Part shown: one piece after another, positions 1 through 11,552 of the stretch
How positions within the stretch are numbered: the first letter of the stretch is position 1
Layout: each line of letters opens with the position of its first letter
DNA from: Arion vulgaris
Taxonomy: Eukaryota; Mollusca; Gastropoda; Stylommatophora; Arionidae
DNA length: 64,000 nucleotides
Assembly: GCA_020796225.1 (NCBI GenBank)
Contig: CM036761.1
Location: 34,492,928-34,556,927, forward strand
Reading direction: 5' to 3'
Program-made: the position numbers and the translations under genes
Notes under the pieces: generated by a model
Databases searched by the model: none
What the model was told of the DNA's origin: nothing
The model's input: the letters and a program-made list of their open reading frames with translations, nothing else

Positions 1-2228
1 TAGATAACAAAGCGCCATTCTCGGCCTTGTTAATTCTCTACTTCTTTATTCATATATAGATAACTAGCGCCATTCTCGGCCTTGTTAATTCTCTACTTCT
101 TTATTCATATATAGATAACTAGCGCCATTCTCGGCCTTGTTAATTCTCTACTTCCTTATTCTATATAGATAACTAACGCCATTCTCGGCCTTGTAATTCT
201 CCACTTCTTTATTCATATATGATAACTAGCGCCATTCTCAGCTATTAATTCTCACTTCCTTATTCATATATAGATAACTAACTGCATTCTCGACCATATT
301 CTACTTCTTTGTCCACCATATTAATAACTAGCGCCATTCTGTCAACCATATTAACCTCATACTTTGTAATCATATTAACTAGATATACTTTGTCACACAT
401 TCTCAATTGCCCTTGTTAACTTCTCCACTTTCTAACTCTATTCATATTTAGTCTCAAACCAGTGTTTCAGAGACTCAATTTCTGATGTTATTTCCTATTC
501 TTTTCATTCATCAATAATAACTTCCAATTTTCTGTGCACAAATAATCTCACTACCAGTTTCATAATAATAATTTGTGTCCTTCTTAGTTAGCAAAACAAT
601 TCATTCTTTCAAATATGAATTTTAAATCTCATATTAAGATAACTAACTGCTCAATCTCGGCTGTCCATTGACTTACTATTTTCTACTTTCCATAATTCTA
701 TCTAGATAAGTGAACAAGTCTCATTCTATCGAATTGACATAATTAATTCTCGTCATTCTTATTTCAAATAGATAATAGGCTGACATTCACCAGTCCACTT
801 TATTAATTTATTCACTTATTCATATATAAAATAACTACTTGCCATTTCTCTGCCTGTAATTCTTACTTCCCTGATTCATTATGCAGATGATACTATAAAG
901 TACGATCTCGAGCTATTGTAACTGCTCTCAAGATCTTTCATTGACCACATTATGAAGTAACACCGCATTCTCGAGACAGATGAATAAATTCACTTTTTAA
1001 TTCAATGAGAGATAACATATAGACATGAAGAAATGGAAGATGTCTCCAGTCATTCATTTCATAATAGAAAACAGTTAAGCGCATTCTGACATGTCTGGCA
1101 TCTTCTACCACTTCCATTATTAAATATAAGATAACGCGCATCTCATAACAACTTTGAAAGATTCATCATTGCCTTTTTCTCAGAGACAATAGGTTTGATC
1201 ACTATTTTGTTTTGAATCTCTCTGTTGCTTATTCCTATTCTAGATAACTTCAAGCGCATTAACTAGCTAGCCTATCTAATTCTCTACTCTCCTATATTCA
1301 TGATATGAGAATGTAACTAACGCAATGCTGAGCCTATTTAATTCTCCATCAACACTTATTCATATTAGATAACAGGCCATTCTAATGATTGTATAATTGT
1401 CTCTACTTCTTAAATATGAAGCATCATGATGTTTGATATATCTATGACGAACATGTTCAATCAGGCAGTAATTTGTGTAAATTCACAACACTACATTTAA
1501 CTAAAATTATGTATATATAGATAACTACGCGCATCTGAAGTCCATGTGCATGATATTCTCCATTGCCTTATTCAATATTAGATAATAACAGACTTCCGGA
1601 GGATATTAGTCAAATCTCGACATTCTTATTATATAGCTAGATAACTAACGCCATTCTCGGCCTTGTTAATTCTCGCCTTCCTTATTCATATATAGATAAC
1701 TAACGCCATTCTCGGCCTTGTTAATTCTCTACTTCAGTATTCATATATAGATAACGCGTCATTCTCGGCCTTGTTAATTCTCACTTCGTATTCATATATA
1801 GATAACTATCGCCATTCTCGGCCTTGTTAATTCTCCACTTCCTTATTCATATATAGATAACTAACGCATTCTCGGCCTTGTTAATTCTCCACTTCATATT
1901 CATATATAGATAACCGCATTCTCGGCCTTGTTAATTCTCCACTTCAGTATTCATATATAGATAACTCGCCATTCTCGGCCTTGTTAATTCTCACTTCTTA
2001 TTCATATATAGATAACTACGCATTCTCGGCCTTGTTAATTCTCCACTTCATATTCATATATAGATAACTAACGCCATTCTCGGCCTTGTTAATTCTCCAC
2101 TTCAGTATTCATATATAGATAACACGTCATTCTCGGCCTTGTTAATTCTCCACTTCAGTATTCATATATAGATAACACGTCATTCTCGGCCTTGTTAATT
2201 CTCTACTTCAGTATTCATATATAGATAA
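1..2228. repeat. 55-bp satellite array
   Basis: Tandem array with a unit of about 55 bp, recognisable by GATAACTAACGCCATTCTCG at its start and an A/T-rich TTATTCATATATA end. Units at 1-250 and 1630-2226 are regular. Between about 260 and 1630 they are so degraded by indels that only landmarks survive (ATATAGATAAC, TTCTC). The array touches the window start, so its full length is unknown. No coding potential. Confidence 0.9.
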
Positions 2229-2330
2229 ATCGGCCAAAATTTTGATAGCTATATTTCCTTACCTTTTGGTAACTTTATTTTCTTTTGCAATTTCTCCAAG
2301 ACTTTAACAACTAAAAAAACAGTATGGAAT

Positions 2331-2960
2331 AGGAATGATATCATAACAAAGATCACAATAATAAGAGTATACCTATTCTCAGTATCAAGGTATGACTGTG
2401 AAACATGGATATTTAATTTTAAAAAGGCAGTGGCAAAATATATGTGTGTGCTTTCTTTTTACAGAAGAGTCAGAATAACATGGGCAGAGAAGAGAATAAA
2501 TATATCTATACAGAAATAACTCAACATGAAAGAAAACTGACTGATGCTACAAATAAGAATGAGAAAATTGAATAATGTTGGACATATAAAAAGACACGAA
2601 GGGATGGAAAAGACCATTATGGAAGGAGACATCTCGGAAAAGAGGAAGACCACAGAGAAGATGGATTTAAGATGTGACTGATGCCCCGTCTGCCCAGCGT
2701 GTTCGTAGCGCGTTGGACTATGGTGACTATCCCTCTGTGTGTGCGGGTTCAATTCCGCGGATGGCAGAAAAAGCCACAGATTCCCCAGATTTACGGTGTT
2801 CGTGACACCGAACCGAAGGTTACGATGTCCATGGCACCGAGCCGAAGAGCTGCTCAAGTGCTTCTGGATCGAAAAAAAAAAAAAGATGTGACTGATAATT
2901 TGAGCATGACGGTTGCAGAGGCGGGACAATTAGAATATACGAGTGAAAAGTTCCAATAGA
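2331..2960 (+). mobile_element. LINE fragment (family E), split by a SINE
   Basis: Translated pieces match the C-terminal part of a LINE reverse transcriptase: YDCETWIF near 2390, then a GHIKRHEGMEKTIMEGD-like block at 2580-2640, and QDVTDNLSMTVAEAGQL after the SINE. The same block recurs at 16.9-17.1, 26.2-26.65, 34.06-34.3 and 36.65-36.87 kb. Reading frames are broken, so this is a dead fragment. A SINE at 2683-2883 interrupts it with a 13-bp target duplication. Confidence 0.7.
2683..2883 (+). mobile_element. tRNA-derived SINE, type D
   Basis: About 201 bp, with a tRNA-like head: a TAGCGCGTTGGA A-box region, then GGTTCAATTCC as B box. The body ends in a GGATCGAAAAAAAA tail. It is flanked by perfect 13-bp duplications AGATGTGACTGAT at 2670-2682 and 2884-2896. 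Removing it rejoins the host LINE. Other copies are at 17827-18037, 29119-29307 and 62864-63079. Confidence 0.9.
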
Positions 2961-3695
2961 ATATAGGGCGGGAAAGTTCTGCTCAGAACAAGCTATTTTC
3001 CATGATGAATCTTTCTAATGAACTCCAAACGGTGTTGTAAAGATCATGCGCTGTCTGATAGCTCTCCAGCAGTTGGAGCAATGAAACAAGCACGAAGAAG
3101 AAGTGGTACATGAGAGACACAGAAGTAGTTATAAGAGATAATCTGGTTAGAGAAGGTGTAAAGTATCTTCACGTTGCCTAACTGCCGAAGTGTAAAACAA
3201 CGATTGCCAATGGTTTCGACATTTTTCTGATTGAGAAACTCAATTTTCAGCAGACTAAAGCCACACAGTCTTCAGATGTTACTACCTTCTCAGCGAACCC
3301 CACAAAGACCAGGATATGCTATGTATGTGAAATATGATTTACTTCACAATTGTCTTGATACGTATGGTATCTTAGTCGATAGTGTGTAACTACAGGGGAT
3401 TCAGATAGTAGTTCGTGATTACGTATAGCAAATCTATAATCTGTATGTTCTTGTAAATCAACTTTGTATTGCATATGACATAATTTTCAGCAGAGACTCT
3501 GAGATGTTTCGTACAGAATAATGTTTCATAGCATGCGATTTCAACGCTCAATCCAAGGAATAAGGTAACGTTGCTGGAAATAGCGCATCGCTTTGATTGT
3601 GTTGTTGTTTGTGTTTTATCTGTCTATTTTGTTTTTATTCACATAACTTCAACAAGTCATGATTTACATACATTTGTGTAATGTAGTGAAATTTA
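2961..3695. other. no gene seen
   Basis: A+T-rich sequence without a supported reading frame or a recognisable repeat; it may contain old TE remnants. Confidence 0.4.
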
Positions 3696-3706
3696 GCAGG
3701 GGAAAT

Positions 3707-3870
3707 CTTCTTCTTCTGCTTTGCGTTCGTTCTTTACGACCAATCTTAATCACTCTTTGTGATATGTTTGATCTTTGCCAATAACGTGTATACGTTGCAC
3801 ATTGGTTTAGTAGGCCCTAAACGCATAGACTTCTACACGTTTAGGATACATGCATCTGATTTCAGCCAAA
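3707..3870 (-). mobile_element. SINE type A, 5'-truncated
   Basis: The 3' 164 bp of SINE A in reverse orientation, ending in a (GAA)n tail read on the minus strand. It is flanked by identical 11-bp copies of GCAGGGGAAAT at 3696-3706 and 3871-3881. Full-length relatives lie at 8292-8542, 31828-32070 and 34632-34883. Confidence 0.9.
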
Positions 3871-3881
3871 GCAGGGGAAAT

Positions 3882-4740
3882 GAAATATGAGATGGTGGGA
3901 TTTACAATATTGCGAGGTGAATGATGATGGCATATATGTTAAGTACATGTTATGGAGCCAAGCTCTTTTAAGCTCCTACCTGTCTACTTTGAATGACGGC
4001 TGCTTAACAAGATTAACGTCCAGACACAGATGGTGTCATCTATCTGACACTTATCTCTACTGATGAATCTGCTTTTGTTTGACGGAATGCTCTTGGGAGC
4101 AGGAAAGCAAACATATATTATGTTGTTCCTCCTGACAATGACAAAACTTTGCTACATGGAAGGCACAGAAGAATGAACAAATGCAGAAAAGATACGAGGG
4201 TTCTTTAACAATTTTGAGGCTCAGATAAAACATAGGAACTAAGTTGACTACCATGAGATTACTGTTGTTCTTCTTAACATTGCTAACACTGGGGAGCGTG
4301 ATACGGATACATCTTTTGAAATAAGCTGGGGAAAACCGATCATATATGGTCTGCCAGGAGAACTATTATGTCAGCTTCATAACCATTAACGCTCCATTTC
4401 ATTGGATTATATAAATATATTTTGACATATATATTTTCTATATTTGTTTTCAGTGCTAACACAACAACAACTAATGTTGTTATCTTCAGTAAACAATGTT
4501 GACCGAAGTTTATGTTGTCCGCCGACATCTTAAGCTTAGAAGCTATTATGTCTTCTATCACAAAGCTGATCTGATTCATGTTATAATCTTTATAAGATAT
4601 GTGTCTAACCATTTTTAATGATCACTTAAGCTCTCATTGGGGATTATCTTATGTAAATACGCTCACTTAATCTTATTTAAACTAAAAACTGTGCAATATG
4701 TATATATATATATCTTTGCTTTGTGCACAAAGTTACAGAA
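3882..4740. other. no gene seen
   Basis: A+T-rich sequence with only short shadow frames. No motif is recognised; a short TA run lies near 4700. Confidence 0.4.
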
Positions 4741-4764
4741 CTAAAGCTACGTTATACCAATTAT

Positions 4765-4965
4765 TTTCTTCTTCTTCTTCTTCTTCTTCTCTTCCACCAT
4801 TTACTTCTTCATAGAAATGTTGAGGGAGGAAGTATCTAGTCTGCTGTGTAATCCATCACTCCTGTTGTATCGTTTGCTTGATAAAGGCCTTTTGGTCGAA
4901 ACGTTTCTGCGTATTATCATTGTTTTTGTAAAAAGTACAGTACTTTGTTATTACGTATTTCGCTA
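4765..4965 (+). mobile_element. Penelope-like element 3' end fragment
   Basis: Contains the motif TTGATAAAGGCC, then GGTCGAAACG (4868-4905), followed by GTAAAAAGTACAGTACTTTG. This matches the 3' end of the nearly complete Penelope-like element at 43325-45730. A (TTC)n run precedes it. It is probably a 5'-truncated copy. Confidence 0.6.
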
Positions 4966-5169
4966 GATAAGAGATAGAGAATGTCATGACCACAAACACA
5001 AATTCCACAAATGTTCAAGCAGACAATGACGCCATAATAGACACAACTAAAATGGCAATGAATCACAGTGACAGGAAACAGTCTGGTAATCCTTCTCACT
5101 GATGGAAAATCAATGTAACAAGTTTTTAAAGACATCCACAAAAATGTCTCCTAAATAAACTCACGTCGT

Positions 5170-5500
5170 CTTTACTGCAGCTCAGCATAATCACAGAAGA
5201 AACAGTATTGCAATGGATTCTAGACCACTGTGACATAATAGAAAATTAAATAGATTATCTCGTTGGCAAGAAAGGGCGGGATCATTCACACAGATTAAAA
5301 ATGATACATTATGGGGAGACACATTGTGACAAACGGAAAAATCGAGGGGAGACGAGACAGAGAGAAAAAATTTTGAACAGCTTAACTTCATGACACGAAT
5401 TAGCGTGAAAATCTGAGATGATAGCAAACACCAGAGACAGAGATTTGTGGAGATACATAATTGCCTACACCAGCCGGAACAGCACCCGGTGACGATATTA
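5170..5500 (+). mobile_element. LINE C-terminal fragment (family D)
   Basis: Frames carry HIVTNGKIEGRRDRER-like and NTRDRDLWRYII-like blocks, the extreme C-terminus of the LINE family also seen at 15155-15460 and 58858-58975. It is frameshifted and 5'-truncated. Confidence 0.55.
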
Positions 5501-5520
5501 TGAATATACAGGGTGTTCAA

Positions 5521-5887
5521 GATAAAAGTAGCTCCATTGACAAATCAAAAGTTGCCAGGTTTGCATTGCGTTTTGTCTATTTACTATTTTAACCGGTTCT
5601 GACTAGCTCGTCCTTTCGTCACATTTGTTCATCGCTCCTTACCGCACTATAATTACACACCATCACAAAAAGACTCGCTCACTTGACATATACTATGTCA
5701 TAATTGAACCTTCTCATCTTCATAAACAATGTAGAATTTCAATAAGACAAGAATGTAAGAACAAGTGGTTGCTAATGCATCTAACTGCAGACAACAAATA
5801 CACCATTAAATGTCGTACACAGAAAAAAACATTATTTGCAGGCTTTATTTCGTTTCAGATAGCCCCGTTAATGTGTTTTTCTGTGAA
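5521..5887. other. no gene seen
   Basis: No supported gene or recognisable repeat before the TTGATTGATTG simple repeat. Confidence 0.4.
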
Positions 5888-7285
5888 GCTGCTATTTTCT
5901 TATTGTTTGATTGATTGATTGTTTGATTGATTGATTGTTTGATTGATTGATAGGATCATCATCATTTCACTTCGGTGAGTAACCATGTAAGCTCCAATCT
6001 CTTTCTTACACAGGACGATCTCAGCTGCAGTGTACAGTAGCTCAATCTCTTTCTCGGACATCTCAGCTGCAGTGCACAGTGCTCAATCTTCTTACACAGG
6101 AAGATCTCACCTGCAGTGTACAGTAAGCTCCAATCTCTTTCTTACACAGGACGATCTCAGCTGCAGTGCACAGTAAGCTCCAATCTCTTTCTTACACAGG
6201 AAGATCTCACCTGCAGTGTACAGTAAGCTCCAATCTCTTTCTTACACAGGCAGATCTCAGTTGCAGTGTACAGTAAGTTCCAATCTCTTTCTTACACAGG
6301 ACGATCTCAGCTGCAGTGTACAGTAAGCCCCAATCTCTTTCTTACACAGGACGATCTCAGCTGCAGTGTACAGTAAGCTCCAATCTCTTTCTTACACAGG
6401 ACGATCTCAGCTGCAGTGCACAGTAAGCTCCAATCTCTTTCTTACACAGGAAGATCTCACCTGCAGTGTACAGTAAGCTCCAATCTCTTTCTTACACAGG
6501 CAGATCTCAGTTGCAGTGTACAGTAAGCTCCAATCTCTTTCTTACACAGGACGATCTCAGCTGCAGTGTACAGTAAGCTCAATCTCTTTCTTACACAGGA
6601 CGATCTCAGCTGCAGTGCAGCTACAATCTCTTTCTTACCAGGACGATCTCAGCTGCAGTGCACCGATGCTCAATTCTTTCTTACAAGAGCGATCTCAGCT
6701 GCAGTGTACAATTAAGCTCAATCTTTTCTTACCAGGACGATCTCAGCTGCAGTGTACAGTAAGCTCCAATCTCTTTCTTACGGACGATCTCAGCTGCAGT
6801 GTACAGTAGTTCCAATTCTTTCTTACAGGACTCTCAGCTGCAGGCACAGTGCTCAACTTTTCTTCACAGACATCTCAGCTGCAGTGTACAGTAAGCTCCA
6901 ATCTCTTTCTTACACAGGGCGATCTCAGCTGCAGTGCACAAACTTCGCAGCACGAGCGAGGGTCCCCGATGTAATTTTGAAGATGATGTAGATATATTTG
7001 TACGAATTTAAATTTTAATCTTTTCTTATGAATTTGGCACGGGCAGCGAACTTCCAGCCTGCTCTTCTCGATTTTGAGCTGTTAACGCCAAGAGTTCTTT
7101 TACGTGCTCTAATTGAACACGGGACCTACGTTTGATCTCCCATCTCTGTTAAGACTAGGAACCCGATCTCACCTACACTGAGATCAGGGATCTCTGGAAA
7201 AATATCCAGATGACTCAACGAGGAAGCGAACCTGGCATCTTTTGCATAGAGACGAGCACCTAAGCTCTACGCCACAGATACCCTA
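5888..7285 (-). mobile_element. SINE type H carrying an internal minisatellite
   Basis: Read on the minus strand this is a tRNA-derived retroposon. The head at 7285-7225 has A box GGCGTAGAGCTTAGGTGC and B box GGTTCGCTTCC. The body to about 6940 matches a copy at 22840-23270. The element then ends in (CAAT)n-type repeats at 5960-5888. Between body and tail a 50-bp segment, single-copy in the 22.8-kb relative, is amplified to about 950 bp. Confidence 0.8.
5985..6935. repeat. 50-bp minisatellite inside SINE H
   Basis: About 18-19 tandem units of 50 bp built around CTTACACAGGACGATCTCAG, followed by CTGCAGTGTACAGTAAGCTCC. Units at 6590-6880 carry many indels. The unit equals one internal segment of SINE H, present once near 23160-23215 and once near 34012-34060. 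Confidence 0.9.
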
Positions 7286-7381
7286 TTTTCTTGTAAGGAG
7301 GATGGTTAATTCCTTCCCTCTTATGTAGAGCTATATTTTTAAAATAAAATACGTGTCACTTTGAATTATGACTATTGCCGG

Positions 7382-7546
7382 CAGTGGCGGCTCGTGATCG
7401 TTTTGGTTGGTGAGGCCAGACACAAATTTTCGGGAAAAATCGTGGATTTGGGTTAGGTTATATTTTAACTTATTAATAATAAATACACGTTATACATTAT
7501 TTTAGTGGGGCCCGGCCTCTCTGGCCCTTAATGACGAGCCGCACTG
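7382..7546. mobile_element. hAT-type MITE
   Basis: A 165-bp element with terminal inverted repeats starting CAGTGGCGGCTCGT on the left and CAGTGCGGCTCGT read inward on the right. It is flanked by a perfect 8-bp duplication ATTGCCGG (7374-7381 and 7547-7554). TIR type, size and 8-bp duplication all fit a non-autonomous hAT element. No coding sequence. Confidence 0.9.
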
Positions 7547-7554
7547 ATTGCCGG

Positions 7555-8070
7555 TGCTAGTTGTGCATTCGCGCAGAAAACTTCTTGAATGTATCCGTAG
7601 CTATGCAGTGAGGACGCCTTTAGTTGGCGGGTGAGAAACGTAGGTAGAAAAAGCAGAAAATAAAAACGTGCTGGTGCTATAATGATATGGTTTAAGTGCA
7701 CCAATCTGGGTCTCAATAATGTGTGCATTTTTAAATTGAAACTGCGCAAGTGTCCGACAAAGAACGGTGGTCTGTTGTGAATCGTTTTGACTGTATATTA
7801 CATGTAGTGTTGATATTGTAGCTCTGCAGCAGACACAGCTAGGGGATAGTTACGTGCAGTGACTGACCTGATTTCAGCTTTTAGAATAGGCGACATATGG
7901 GACAGGCAATTCTTGTATGCGACAACATTGGGGCACGTTAGGTAGACATGTCCAGTTACATTTGTGACCATCTGTAAACTTAGGCAGTTAGGATTCCTTT
8001 TGTATTGTTGAGCATTTATGTCTGTAACACCAAGGTGGATGGCAGTGTTTAAATGAAAATCTTTTGTAGG
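7555..8070. other. no gene seen
   Basis: Shadow frames only. No motif was recognised before the LINE endonuclease fragment that starts near 8075. Confidence 0.4.
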
Positions 8071-8074
8071 AGAG

Positions 8075-8690
8075 AAATGTTATTTTCTGCGGTGACTTCA
8101 AAGCTGAAGGTCATTCGTGGGGTAACACCTTTACCAATAAGCAGGGTGAGAAGTTCGAGGATGTAATTATAACCACCAACCTTCTATGCATCAACAAAGG
8201 CGATGTTATAAGAATGGGAGGCCGAACAGGAGATGGGGACAGTGTTCTGATTCTGGAACTTGAAGTCAAACGTGATTATTATACAAATAGTCGCTCGAGT
8301 GGTTACCGGGGTCCAAATTTGAGGTGTAAAGAATAGAACCACTGTTACCTGCCACGCATATCGTAAGAGGCGACTAAGGAGGTTTGGCTGAAATCGGATG
8401 CACATGTCCTAAACATGTAGAAGTCTATGCGTTTAGGGGCCTACCAAACCAATGTGCAACGTATATACGTTCTTGGCAAGATCAAACATATCACAAAGAG
8501 TGATTAAAATTGGTCGTAAGAACGAACGCAAAGAAGAAGAAGATACAAATAGTGATGATGTTTTATTAACTAGCACCGGATTGGAATTGTAGTAGCCGCG
8601 AGCTGACGGATATACTGAAGATGAGATCGAAGCACTTATGAGTTTGCTCCTTGTGCATTGAGGATGATCTGATAACTAACTATCTAACCG
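8075..8690 (+). mobile_element. LINE endonuclease fragment joined to a 3' end, split by SINE A
   Basis: At 8075-8280 the translation reads FCGDFKAEGHSWGN followed by a TTNLLCINKGD-like block, the C-terminal half of an APE-type LINE endonuclease. After the SINE (8292-8542) the frame resumes with TNSDDVLLTSTGLEL. It then jumps to a LINE 3' terminus (RSEHL-like, 8620-8690) also seen at 14521-14838 and 42940-43265. RT and RNase H are missing, so the copy is internally deleted. Confidence 0.65.
8292..8542 (+). mobile_element. SINE type A, full length
   Basis: A 251-bp retroposon beginning CGAGTGGTTACCGGGG, with the shared head element TCGTAAGAGGCGACTAAGGA and a (GAA)n tail. Identical 11-bp duplications ATACAAATAGT flank it (8281-8291 and 8543-8553). 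It sits inside a LINE endonuclease fragment. Confidence 0.92.
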
Positions 8691-9160
8691 AATCAACTAG
8701 CTACCTACTAACCTAACCAACCAACCAACCAACTAACTAACCGAATCAACCAACTAAACTAACTAACCGAGTTAACAAACTTACTAGCCAACTAACCGAA
8801 CCAACTAACTAATTAACCAGAACCAACTAATCGAACCAACAACTAATTAACCGAACCAACTAATCAAGACTAATTAACCGTCAATACATACCTAACTAAC
8901 GAACCAACTAACTAATATAACCGGACAACTAACTGCTAAAATAACCAGCTAACTAACAACCTAACTGCAAAACAACTAACTTGCTAGCTAACTAAACAAC
9001 TAACTAACTAGCTAGATCAACAACACTAATAACACTAACTAACTGTTAACTCAACTAACTAGCACTAACTAAATAACTAACTAGTTAACTAAACAACTAA
9101 TCGAACCAACCAACTAAATAACCAACTAACCGAACAACCAACTAACTCACTAACTAAACT
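8680..9160. repeat. degenerate AACTAACC-type simple repeat
   Basis: About 480 bp of irregular (AACTAACY)n. It begins directly at the CTGATAACTAAC terminus of the LINE fragment at 8554-8690, so it is probably an expanded LINE 3' tail. Confidence 0.8.
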
Positions 9161-9164
9161 AGCA

Positions 9165-9300
9165 TTATGTTGGGACTCCAAATAAAAAGAAAAAAACAAC
9201 TGAAAAGCCACATGTACAAAACAAAAAAACTGAAAAGCCACATGCACAAAAAAACAGCAACAGACTGAAAAGCCACATGCACCAAAAAACAACAACTTAG
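9165..9300. repeat. short tandem repeat, about 36 bp
   Basis: About three units containing GAAAAGCCACATG followed by an A-rich spacer. Long minus-strand frames here are a by-product of the composition. Confidence 0.6.
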
Positions 9301-9429
9301 AATTGGTTTTAGAATTGGTTCAGACAAGCTTGTGCTGTTGTTGACTGAGCCCAGACAGAGACTATAGAACACATCCTTTAAACATGTCGGCTCTAATGAG
9401 AAAACATGGAGAAAATATTGTTTACCGAG

Positions 9430-11530
9430 ACAAAGCTTCTTGAGAACCCACGAACAAAGCTCTATAGATAACTTGAGAACTCACGAACAAAGCTCTATAG
9501 ATAACTTGAGAACTCACAAACAAAGCTCTATAGATAACTTGAGAACCCACGAACAAAGCTCTATAGATAACTTGAAAACCCACGAACAAAGCTCTATAGA
9601 TAACTTGAGAACTCACGAACAAAGCTCTATAGATAACTTGAGAACTCACGAACAAAGCTCTATAGATAACTTGAGAACTCACGAACAAAGCTCTATAGAT
9701 AACTTGAGAACTCACGAACAAAGTTATATAGATAACTTGAGAACCCACGAACAAAGCTCTATAGATAACTTGAGAACCCACGAACAAAGCTCTATAGATA
9801 ACTTGAGAACCCACGAACAAAGCTCTATAGATAACTGAGAACCCACGACAAAGCTCTATAGATAACTTGAGAACTCACGAACAAAGCTCTATAGATAACT
9901 TGAGAACCCACGAACAAAGCTCTATAGATAATTTGAGAACTCACGAACAAAGCTCTATAGATAATTTGAGAACTCACGAACAAAGCTCTATAGATAACTT
10001 GAGAACTCACGAACAAAGCTCTATAGATAACTTGAGAACTCACGAACAAAGCTCTATAGATAATTTGAGAACTCACGAACAAAGCTCTATAGATAATTTG
10101 AGAACTCACGAACAAAGTTCTATATATAACTTGAGAACTCACGAACAGAGCTCTATAGATAACTTGAGAACTCACGAACAAAGCTCTATAGATAACTTGA
10201 GAACTCACGAACAAAGCTCTATAGATAACTTGAGAACTCACGAACAAAGCTCTATAGATAACTTGAGAACCCACGAACAAAGCTCTATAGATAACTTGAG
10301 AACCCACGAACAAAGCTCTATAGATAACTTGAGAACTCACGAACAAAGCTCTATAGATAACTTGAGAACTCACGAACAAAGCTCTATAGATAACTTGAGA
10401 ACTCACGAACAAAGCTCTATAGATAACTTGAGAACTCACGAACAAAGCTCTATAGATAACTTGAGAACCCACGAACAAAGCTCTATAGATAACTTGAGAA
10501 CTCACGAACAAAGCTCTATAGATAACTTGAGAACCCACGAACAAAGCTCTATAGATAACTTGAGAACCCACGAACAAAGCTCTATAGATAACTTGAGAAC
10601 TCACGAACAAAGCTCTATAGATAACTTGAGAACTCACGAACAAAGCTCTATAGATAACTTGAGAACTCACGAACAAAGCTCTATAGATAACTTGAGAACC
10701 ACGAACAAAGCTCTATAGATACAGAACTCACGAACAAAGCTCTATAGATAACTTGAGAACTCACGAACAAAGCTCTATAGATAACTTGAGAACTCACGAA
10801 CAAAGCTCTATAGATAACTTGAGAACTCACGAACAAAGCTCTATAGATAACTTGAGAACTCACGAACAAAGCTCTATAGATAACTTGAGAACTCACGAAC
10901 AAAGCTCTATAGATAACTTGAGAACCCACGAACAAAGCTCTATAGATAACTTGAGAACTCACGAACAAAGCTCTATAGATAACTTGAGAACCCACGAACA
11001 AAGCTCTATAGATAACTTGAGAACCCACGAACAAAGCTCTATAGATAACTTGAGAACCACGAGACAAAGCTCTATAGATAACTTGAGAACCCACGAACAA
11101 AGCTCTATAGATAACTTGAGAACTCACGAACAAAGCTCTATCGACTAGACAAGCTCTATGATCGAACTCACGAACAAAGCTCTATAGATAACTGAGAACC
11201 CACGAACAAAGCTCTATAGATAACTGAGAACTCACAACAAAGCTCTATAGATAACTTGAGAACTCACGAACAAAGCTCTATAGATAACTTGAGAACTCAC
11301 GAACAAAGCTCTATAGATAACTTGAGAACTCACGAACAAAGCTCTAGAAACTGACTCAACAAGCTCTATAGATAACTTGAGAACCACGAACAAAGCTCTA
11401 TAGATAACTGAGAACCACGAACAAAGCTCTATAGATAACTGAGAACCACGACAACTCTATAGATAAAGAACCACGAACAAAGCTCTATAGATGGAACTGA
11501 GAACTCACGAACAAAGCTCTATAGATAATT
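9430..11530. repeat. 33-bp minisatellite
   Basis: About 63 tandem units of 33 bp with core CACGAACAAAGCTCTATAGA followed by TAACTTGAGAACT. Because 33 is divisible by three and the unit lacks stops in two frames, long repetitive frames open on both strands. I do not regard these as genes. The left two thirds are nearly uniform (T/C variation in ACTCAC versus ACCCAC); from about 11140 units are damaged by indels. Confidence 0.95.
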
Positions 11531-11552
11531 TGATGCGATCATACAGTTCATT

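Noticed and set aside
950..1141. Small minus-strand frame in the degenerate part of the 55-bp satellite
   Set aside because: Open by chance in corrupted repeat sequence.
1..2228. Similarity of TTCTCGGCCTTGTTAA in the 55-bp unit to the U2 snRNA 5' end
   Set aside because: Only about 12 bases agree and the flanks do not, so it is probably chance.
4860..4910. An active hammerhead ribozyme
   Set aside because: The core lacks G8 and no helix I could be formed by eye; kept only as a possible relic.
9422..11148. Long plus and minus open frames of 130-280 residues with 11-residue repeats
   Set aside because: They are products of a 33-bp tandem repeat without stops in two opposing frames; no start context, splice sites or domain.
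9430..11530. CRISPR array in the repeat-rich region
   Set aside because: Repeats are directly adjacent with no unique spacers, and the DNA is from an animal genome.
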